From an uncultured Pseudoflavonifractor sp. (GTDB taxonomy: Bacteria > Bacillota_A > Clostridia > Oscillospirales > Oscillospiraceae), in the NCBI GenBank assembly GCA_947575475.1, contig CANPNN010000035.1:1-10512 (forward strand): a stretch of 10,512 nucleotides of DNA, given 5' to 3'. Below, one piece after another: positions 6,053 to 10,512 of the stretch (positions are counted from its first letter, which is position 1; every line of letters begins with the position of its first letter). The notes under the pieces were generated by a model. The model saw nothing but the letters and a program-made list of their open reading frames with translations, ran no database searches and was not told the DNA's origin. The position numbers and the translations under genes are program-made.

Positions 6053-6062
6053 TGTATATACA
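6053..6062. promoter_or_regulatory. GntR/HutC-type operator candidate 2
   Basis: TGTATATACA repeats exactly the 10-base core of the palindrome at 5912-5927, 138 bases away centre to centre. It lies upstream of the PTS genes inside a possible promoter spacer (TTGCAT 6045-6050, TAGTAT 6068-6073), where a bound repressor would block RNA polymerase. Confidence 0.65.
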
Positions 6063-6158
6063 TATGATAGTATTGTCATGATAATTTGTTCCTTATGCTA
6101 TACATTATAGGGGACAATAGGGAAGTGACTTGGTCTGAAAGGGGGAATTGAGGTCGGT

Positions 6159-6206
6159 ATGACAACAGACGCAAACGCCAATCAAGAGAGGGGTATGTGT
6201 GTATGA
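6159..6206 (+). CDS. possible 15-residue leader peptide before the PTS operon
   Basis: An open frame of 15 codons, MTTDANANQERGMCV, ends with TGA overlapping the ATG of the EIIA gene (ATGA, 6203-6206). GAGG at 6150-6153 and AAAGGGGG at 6138-6145 could serve as ribosome sites. The EIIA ribosome site (AGAGAGGGG) lies inside it. The same ATGA overlap joins EIIA and EIIB. I do not recognise the peptide; it may be chance, or couple translation of EIIA to a leader. Confidence 0.3.
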   Translation: MTTDANANQERGMCV

Positions 6207-6628
6207 GACGTTTTCTGACAGCTTCTCACGGACCGTTATCAGAGGCGATCCTGAGAAGCGCCGGACTGATCGCAGGCGAGGAGACCTTCCATGGGTTCCG
6301 CTCCATCAGCGTGACCATGAGTGACTCCCGGGAGACGGTAATGGGGATGATCGACGAGATATTTTCCCAGTATGACCCGGAGGACGAGATCGTCGCCATC
6401 ACCGATGTATTCGGCGGGAGTATCACCAATGCCCTGACCGAGTACATCACCACCAGAAAGCTCCACATCATCGCCGGGATGAACCTGGGCCTGGTGCTGG
6501 AGGCCGGCTTCTCCGACGAGAGCGTTCCGGTGGAGGAACTGGTAAAGAACCTTCAACAGGTGGGCCATGAGCAGATCCTGTATGTCAACGATATGGCCCG
6601 GCAAGAGAACACGGAGGATGAAATATGA
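6203..6628 (+). CDS. PTS mannose-family EIIA component
   Basis: This 141-residue cytoplasmic protein is the EIIA of a mannose/fructose/sorbose-family phosphotransferase system, which takes phosphate from HPr and passes it to EIIB. The N-terminal RRFLTASHGPLSEAIL contains the phosphorylated His9 in the S/T-HG context seen in E. coli ManX (His10). TDVFGGSITNAL (about 74-85) corresponds to the conserved D-x-x-GGS-x-x-NA motif, and IIAGMNLGLVLEA follows as in the family. I chose the ATG at 6203 because AGAGAGGGG ends 9 bases before it; a GTG at 6197 would add two residues. The stop overlaps the EIIB start (ATGA, 6625-6628), so both are probably made in equal amounts. Confidence 0.92.
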   Translation: MRRFLTASHGPLSEAILRSAGLIAGEETFHGFRSISVTMSDSRETVMGMIDEIFSQYDPEDEIVAITDVFGGSITNALTEYITTRKLHIIAGMNLGLVLEAGFSDESVPVEELVKNLQQVGHEQILYVNDMARQENTEDEI

Positions 6629-7110
6629 TCAAAGCGCTTCATTTGGACGACAGACTGATCCACGGCCAGGTGGCTATTTCTTGGACCCGGTTCCTGGACG
6701 CCAACGTGCTGTTGGTGATCAATGACGCCATCGTAAATGACAACACCAGAAAGATGGCCCTGAAAATGGCGGTCCCTCCTGCGGTGAAGTACGGCTTCCG
6801 CAGTGTGGAGGAGGGCATTCACTTCCTCAACGGCCCCGACAGCCAGAAGTATCACATCATGGCTCTGGTCTCCGACCCCCAGGACGCGGCCCGGGTGGCT
6901 CTGGGCGTTCCTGGGATCCAGCGGCTGACCGTGGGCGGGGTGCGGAAAAAGGCCCCTTGTATTGCCGACAATCTGAACCTGACGGGAGAGGACGTTCAGG
7001 CTCTGTTGAAGGTGGTGGACTCCGGAATCCCCGTGGGTATGCTGCCCACGCCTTCCGACAAGTTCGTCAATCTGGAGGCTTCTCTGCGAAAAGCCTCCCA
7101 ATCAGGTTAA
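6625..7110 (+). CDS. PTS mannose-family EIIB component
   Basis: The 161-residue protein matches the EIIB domain of the mannose family, which transfers phosphate to the incoming sugar. The signature LDDRLIHGQVAISW near the start carries the active-site His13. Further family features are VLLVINDAIVNDNTRKMALKMAVP (about 29-52), LTVGGVRKKA, and a C-terminal PSDKFVNLEASL. It is a separate chain here and not fused to EIIA as in E. coli ManX. It overlaps EIIA by 4 bases and is followed after 16 bases by EIIC with a perfect AAGGAGG site. Confidence 0.93.
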   Translation: MIKALHLDDRLIHGQVAISWTRFLDANVLLVINDAIVNDNTRKMALKMAVPPAVKYGFRSVEEGIHFLNGPDSQKYHIMALVSDPQDAARVALGVPGIQRLTVGGVRKKAPCIADNLNLTGEDVQALLKVVDSGIPVGMLPTPSDKFVNLEASLRKASQSG

Positions 7111-7126
7111 AAGGAGGAATTACATT

Positions 7127-7894
7127 ATGTTGCTAAAAGCATTCCTGGTCGCTTTGGTTGCCGGTCTTTGTAAGATCGATAACCGTATCTTCGGCATGAC
7201 CATGATCCAGCGGCCCCTGATCGTGGGCACCCTGGTAGGCTTCATCTACGGGGACCCGGTGGCCGGCATGATGTTCGGCGCCCAGTTCGAGCTGCTGAGC
7301 ATGGGTCTGGTGGGTATCGGCGCCCACTCCGGCATGCCCGAGATCACCCTGGGCAGCGCCCTGTGCACCGCCTTCACCCTGGGCAGCGGCACCGGCATGG
7401 AGGTGGCCCTCACCCTGGCGCTGCCTATCTCCGCCTTCGGCACCACCATCGGTTACCTCACCTGGATCCCCCTCAACCACATCCTCAGCGAGCGCTCCAA
7501 GAAGGCCGCCGAGGTGGCGGATACCCGGACCATGGAGATCTGCCAGTGGCTGGGCCTGTTCAACTACTTCTTCTTCCCCTTCCTGGTGGTTTTGGTGGGT
7601 ATGCTTGCCGGCGCCCCCCTGTTCGAGATGCTCATTGAGGTCATCCCCGAGTTCATCACCAGCGGTATCAGCGTCGCCTCCAGTATGCTGCCCGCTCTGG
7701 GCTTCGCCCTGCTCATGCAGCTCATTTACACCCGGAAGCTGGCGCCCTATCTGTTCATCGGCTTTGTAGCCGTGGCCCTGGTGGGTCTTTCCAATGTGGG
7801 CGTCGCCATCGTGGGCGGTATCCTGGCCGTTCTGGTATTCAACAATTCCGAGACTCAAAGCAAGGAGGTAAGCGTCGATGTCAATGAAATCTGA
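7127..7894 (+). CDS. PTS mannose-family EIIC membrane component
   Basis: The 255-residue polytopic protein belongs to the EIIC subunit of mannose-family PTS transporters, which with EIID forms the sugar channel. Visible features are the early KIDNRIFGMTMIQRPLIVGTLVGFIYGD, FGAQFELLSMGLVGIGAH, the repeated hydrophobic segments of the transport domain, and a final pair of hydrophobic helices near 190-240. The C-terminal 18 residues are hydrophilic. AAGGAGG at 7111-7117 sets the start. The last 17 bases overlap the EIID gene, whose ribosome site is inside this gene. Substrate specificity cannot be told from the sequence. Confidence 0.93.
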   Translation: MLLKAFLVALVAGLCKIDNRIFGMTMIQRPLIVGTLVGFIYGDPVAGMMFGAQFELLSMGLVGIGAHSGMPEITLGSALCTAFTLGSGTGMEVALTLALPISAFGTTIGYLTWIPLNHILSERSKKAAEVADTRTMEICQWLGLFNYFFFPFLVVLVGMLAGAPLFEMLIEVIPEFITSGISVASSMLPALGFALLMQLIYTRKLAPYLFIGFVAVALVGLSNVGVAIVGGILAVLVFNNSETQSKEVSVDVNEI

Positions 7895-8702
7895 ATCCAA
7901 GAAGATCGTTAAAAAGGACCTCATTTCTCTCTTCTGGAGAGCCTTCCTGCTGCCCGCCTGCTACTCCATGGACCGTATGCAGGCCCCCGGCTTTGCCTAC
8001 TCCATCATTCCCGTTCTGAAGAAGCTCTACGGCGACGACAAGGAAAAGTTGGCCGAGGCCTGCTCCCGCCATTCCGAGGTGTATAACAACACCTTCGCTT
8101 GCTCTCCCTTCGTGCTTGGTATCGTAGCCGCCATGGAGGAAGAGGCCTGCGCCAACCCCGACTTTGATGTGAACTCCATCAACGCCATCAAGGTAGCCCT
8201 CATGGGTCCCCTGTCCGGTATCGGCGACACCTTCTTCTGGGGCACCTTCCGGATCATCGGCTCCGGTATCGGCGTGTCCCTGGCTATGCAGGGCAACCTG
8301 CTGGGCCCCATCCTTTTCCTGATCATCTACAACATCCCCAACTTCCTGGTCCGTTATTACGGCGTACAGTACGGCTATAAGCTGGGCACCAACTCCATTG
8401 AGACTTTGGTATCCGGCGGCCTGATGAACCGGGCCACTACGGCGGCCGCCGTTATGGGTCTTACGGTCATTGGCGGCATGATCGCCTCCATGGTTTCGGT
8501 GAACATCGCGCTGGTAGCTAACTTCGGTCAGGACGTGACCCTGAATGTCCAGTCCATTTTCGATGATATCTGCCCCAAGATCCTGCCCCTGGGCCTGACC
8601 TTCCTTATCTATCGCTTCCTGAAGAAGGGTGTGAAGGCTACCTGGATCATGGTGGGTATCATCGTCCTGGGCATTGTCGGTAAGTTCTTCGGTATTCTGT
8701 AA
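7878..8702 (+). CDS. PTS mannose-family EIID membrane component
   Basis: The 274-residue protein is the EIID partner of EIIC. The N-terminal KKDLISLFWRAFLLPACYSMDRMQAPGFAYSIIPVLKKLY, the HSEVYNNTFACSPFVLGI segment, and the loop VALMGPLSGIGDTFFWGTFR are the family hallmarks (E. coli ManZ has GPLAGVGDPIFWGT). Hydrophobic helices lie near 130-160, 185-215 and 250-272. The start at 7878 follows AAGGAGGT (7863-7869) and overlaps the EIIC end by 17 bases; a second ATG two codons on is possible. The SIS gene begins 18 bases after the stop. Confidence 0.93.
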   Translation: MSMKSESKKIVKKDLISLFWRAFLLPACYSMDRMQAPGFAYSIIPVLKKLYGDDKEKLAEACSRHSEVYNNTFACSPFVLGIVAAMEEEACANPDFDVNSINAIKVALMGPLSGIGDTFFWGTFRIIGSGIGVSLAMQGNLLGPILFLIIYNIPNFLVRYYGVQYGYKLGTNSIETLVSGGLMNRATTAAAVMGLTVIGGMIASMVSVNIALVANFGQDVTLNVQSIFDDICPKILPLGLTFLIYRFLKKGVKATWIMVGIIVLGIVGKFFGIL

Positions 8703-8720
8703 TAAGAAAAGGAGATTGTT

Positions 8721-9812
8721 ATGTCGGATCATACCATGTACGAGTACGTCCACGAGACCCGCAAAGCCGCGCTGGGAATCGTGGAAAAGAGCCATGAGCT
8801 CTGCGCTGGCTTTGCCCGGCAGTATGCTTCCAAGAAGTATTCCCGTATCTGGCTGGTGGCCTCCGGCACCTCCAATAATGCCTGCATTACAGCCAAGTAC
8901 TTTATGGAGAAAACGCTGGGGATCCCCTGTGTGCTGGTCAATTCCTACAACTTTGCCCACTATGAGTCGGTTTTCTATCCCGAGACTGACCTGATGGTGG
9001 CTGTGACCCAGGAGGGGGAGAGCACCAACACCATCGACGCCATTGAGCGGGCCAACAGCATGGGTATGGACAACTTCGTGGTCACCGAGTATCTGGACAA
9101 TACCTGCACCCAGATCGCCAAGGGGAAGGTCACCATCGACTGTGACCGGGAGTTCATGGGCCCCAAGACCAAGGGCTATACCTGCACCGTCCTGACCCTG
9201 TACATCATGGCCCTGGAGGCCGCCAAGGCCGCCGGAAAGCTCAGCGAGGAGGAGTATTCCTCCATTAAGGCCCGGATGCACAAGACGGTGGACAACCTGG
9301 ACAATGTCATCGCCGCTTCCGAGAAGTGGTTTGAGGAGAACAAGGCCGACCTGCTGCCCTGTGAGAAGTGTTATGTTATCGGCTATGGCCCCAACTGGGG
9401 CACCGCCGTAGAGGGCGCTCTCAAGAGCCTGGAGACTGTGCGTTACGCCTTCTTCTCTTTTGAGATGGAGGAGTTCCTTCACGGCCCTCTGGCCTCCATC
9501 AAGCCTGATGTGTACACCATCATCGTGGCGCCGCCCTCCTACGGCTATGAGCGGGCTAATGGTCTGTTCAAGGTCATGTTCGAGCAGCACCCCCATGTCT
9601 ACTCCATCGGAACCCAGAAGGGATTCAGCTCCTCCCATATCCTGGAGGCCCCCTTCATCAATGATGAAGACTTCTCCACCCTGGAGTACTGTGTGCCGCT
9701 CCAGTTGTTCGCTTATCTGCTCTATACCGCCAAGGGGATTGACCTGAACGTGCGCAACTATCCCCGGACCAACGGGGCTCTGCCCACCAAGGCCAAGCCT
9801 CTGCAGCGCTAA
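8721..9812 (+). CDS. double SIS-domain sugar-phosphate deglycase/isomerase (GlmS-C/FrlB/GfrE-like)
   Basis: The 363-residue protein has two SIS domains. The first shows IWLVASGTSNNACITAKYFME (about 43-63) and AVTQEGESTNTIDAI (about 94-108), equivalent to the sugar-phosphate-binding S-G-S/E-T loops. The second shows YVIGYGPNWGTAVEGALKSLET and EEFLHGPLASI. Glu238 and His254 are 16 residues apart, the same spacing as the catalytic Glu/His of GlmS (488/504) and FraB-type deglycases (214/230). No glutaminase domain is present, so it is not a full GlmS. The tail PRTNGALPTKAK resembles GlmS/AgaS ends. Following a mannose-family PTS, the best guess is cleavage of a glycosylamine or Amadori 6-phosphate (fructoselysine- or glucoselysine-type), or deamination of an amino-sugar phosphate. 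AAAGGAGA precedes the ATG. The SIS class is sure; the substrate is inference. Confidence 0.85.
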   Translation: MSDHTMYEYVHETRKAALGIVEKSHELCAGFARQYASKKYSRIWLVASGTSNNACITAKYFMEKTLGIPCVLVNSYNFAHYESVFYPETDLMVAVTQEGESTNTIDAIERANSMGMDNFVVTEYLDNTCTQIAKGKVTIDCDREFMGPKTKGYTCTVLTLYIMALEAAKAAGKLSEEEYSSIKARMHKTVDNLDNVIAASEKWFEENKADLLPCEKCYVIGYGPNWGTAVEGALKSLETVRYAFFSFEMEEFLHGPLASIKPDVYTIIVAPPSYGYERANGLFKVMFEQHPHVYSIGTQKGFSSSHILEAPFINDEDFSTLEYCVPLQLFAYLLYTAKGIDLNVRNYPRTNGALPTKAKPLQR

Positions 9813-9841
9813 GCTGGACCCAGAAACGGAAAAGAAACGCG

Positions 9842-9882
9842 AAAGCTGCCGGCAGTGGGCCTCTCCCCGTGCCGGCAGCTTT
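9842..9882 (+). terminator. hairpin after the SIS gene, probable (partial) terminator
   Basis: AAAGCTGCCGGCA (9842-9854) pairs perfectly with TGCCGGCAGCTTT (9870-9882) around a 15-base loop. Only three T residues follow, so termination may be incomplete and allow some read-through into the next gene, or the hairpin may stabilise the 3' end of the PTS mRNA. Confidence 0.65.
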
Positions 9883-9907
9883 GGTAATCAGAGCAAAGGA
9901 GGACGCT

Positions 9908-10432
9908 ATGTACCGGAATACCCCATATAAAAACTATGCCCAGATCCAGGAAGCTCTGCGGAAAAAGACCGCCGTTCTGCGGATCGCCAGGGGGAAATAT
10001 ACCGTCCTGCTCCAGCGGTTCGGGCAGGGACGGCCCTCCGTGGTCCTGGCCTTCCTGCTCCAGTTTATCCTGCCGGCCGCCTTTGTGGTGGGGTGGTTTT
10101 TCTACTGCCGGGACGCTCTGGCTCTCTTTGCCCTGCCCATCTATCTGTTGCTGCCCTTCACCTTCCCCCTGGGACAGCTCCTATCGGGAGTCATGACCAC
10201 CTTCGGACTTTTCGGACTTATCTGGCATTGGCCCGCCTGGAGCGTATCCCTGCTGACGCCCGCCCTGCTGTCCTATTTCGGAAGCTGGGCTTGGCAGCAG
10301 AGCATTCTTATCTTGGTTTGCCGCCAGGTTTTCAATGATAAGGCTGTTTTTGAGGAGCTGTGGACCCAGGGGCTTATCGCCCTTCAGAATCAGCAGGGCC
10401 TTTATCAATACGCCCCTTTGGAGGAGAAGTAA
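9908..10432 (+). CDS. membrane protein of unknown function
   Basis: I do not recognise this 174-residue protein. It has a hydrophilic, basic N-terminal region (1-43) predicted helical, then hydrophobic stretches near 44-67, 69-87, 89-107 and 111-139, and an acidic-to-neutral cytoplasmic-type tail (141-174) ending in EEK. There is no signal peptide. The start is set by AAAGGAGG about 6 bases before ATG; an upstream in-frame extension has no ribosome site and runs into the hairpin. The gene follows the PTS operon hairpin by 25 bases and ends 6 bases before the HAD gene, so these two are probably co-transcribed. Whether it belongs to the sugar pathway is not shown by anything visible. Confidence 0.75.
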   Translation: MYRNTPYKNYAQIQEALRKKTAVLRIARGKYTVLLQRFGQGRPSVVLAFLLQFILPAAFVVGWFFYCRDALALFALPIYLLLPFTFPLGQLLSGVMTTFGLFGLIWHWPAWSVSLLTPALLSYFGSWAWQQSILILVCRQVFNDKAVFEELWTQGLIALQNQQGLYQYAPLEEK

Positions 10433-10438
10433 GACGGT

Positions 10439-10512
10439 ATGAACAACATCAAAGCGGTCATCTTTGACCTGGACGGAGTACTCATCGACTCCGAGGTCTG
10501 CTACATCAGCAA
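10439..10512 (+). CDS. HAD-superfamily hydrolase, start only
   Basis: The 24 visible codons read MNNIKAVIFDLDGVLIDSEV and four more residues. This is HAD motif I: nucleophile Asp10 and acid/base Asp12 in the D-x-D-G-V-L-x-D-S form common in beta-phosphoglucomutase and sugar-phosphate phosphatase subfamilies. The gene runs past the window end. GGAGGAG (10420-10426), inside the end of the preceding gene, is its probable ribosome site, though the spacing is a little long. Confidence 0.85.
   Translation, partial: MNNIKAVIFDLDGVLIDSEVCYIS

Larger units (their letters stand above)
5827..6202. promoter_or_regulatory. divergent regulatory region between gntR and the PTS operon
   Basis: This 376-base stretch is AT-rich compared with the flanking genes and has no larger gene. 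It holds the gntR promoter, two palindromes with the same core (5912-5927, 6053-6062), an inverted repeat TGAAAA-N8-TTTTCA (5938-5957), and a 15-codon open frame directly before the EIIA gene. The PTS promoter is not certain. TTGCAT (6045-6050) with TAGTAT (6068-6073) at 17-base spacing would embed the second operator in the spacer; TTGTCA (6073-6078) with TATACA (6099-6104) is another, poorly spaced option. I find no sigma-54 (TGGCAC-N5-TTGCT) element of the kind used by LevR/ManR-controlled mannose PTS operons. Confidence 0.6.

Noticed and set aside
7881..9638. 585-codon open frame on the minus strand opposite EIID and the SIS gene
   Set aside because: Its composition (Gly, His, Gln, Asp-rich with no domain) is that of an antisense shadow of a GC-rich gene; the plus-strand genes have clear families and ribosome sites.

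Overview
The window looks like a piece of chromosome from a GC-rich Gram-positive gut anaerobe of the class Clostridia, most likely Oscillospiraceae (Flavonifractor / Intestinimonas / Lawsonibacter-like). This is inferred from strong AGGAGG-type ribosome sites, consensus sigma-A promoters, an SLH-domain surface protein, the FeoB N-terminus and a mannose-family PTS. I could not run a database search, so the assignment rests on recognition of families.

Left part (1-2735, minus strand). A consensus promoter at 2495-2523 drives a three-gene run: an SLH-domain surface protein, a GreA-type transcript cleavage factor that starts inside the stop codon of the SLH gene, and a cytidine deaminase. The deaminase has an apparent in-frame internal deletion that removes the whole zinc/catalytic core. 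A hairpin terminator lies at 6-45. Upstream is a tRNA-Leu(UAG) with encoded CCA, its own promoter and a strong terminator.

Middle (2872-5020). Ferrous-iron uptake genes feoA and feoB run on the plus strand. FeoB is cut within its membrane domain at about 4417/4418. Foreign DNA follows: a non-homologous tail, an oriT-like hairpin, a truncated MobC-like mobilisation protein and several hairpins. The missing 3' half of feoB is not in the window. The segment is best read as a remnant of an integrative/mobilisable element or a deletion scar; an assembly join cannot be excluded.

Right part (5064-10512). A HutC-type GntR/UTRA regulator, frameshifted at an A7 tract, is divergent from an operon encoding EIIA, EIIB, EIIC and EIID of a mannose-family PTS followed by a SIS-domain enzyme. 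The enzyme keeps a Glu/His pair spaced as in GlmS/FraB-type deglycases. Two sites with the identical core TGTATATACA lie in the shared intergenic region and fit the HutC operator pattern GT-N-TA-N-AC. The likely logic is that the PTS imports and phosphorylates an amino-linked sugar (for example an Amadori-type compound or amino sugar), the SIS enzyme splits or isomerises the phosphate ester, and the GntR protein senses the phosphorylated substrate. After a hairpin come an unrecognised membrane protein and the start of a HAD-family phosphatase.

Four genes in about 5.8 kb (cdd, feoB, mobC, gntR) carry lesions. This points either to real local decay or to sequence/assembly error, and is the main caution for this window. 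I did not find a clearly new defence or mobile system. The most interesting material is the PTS/SIS operon with its paired operators and leader ORF, the coreless deaminase, and the feoB/mobilisation junction.
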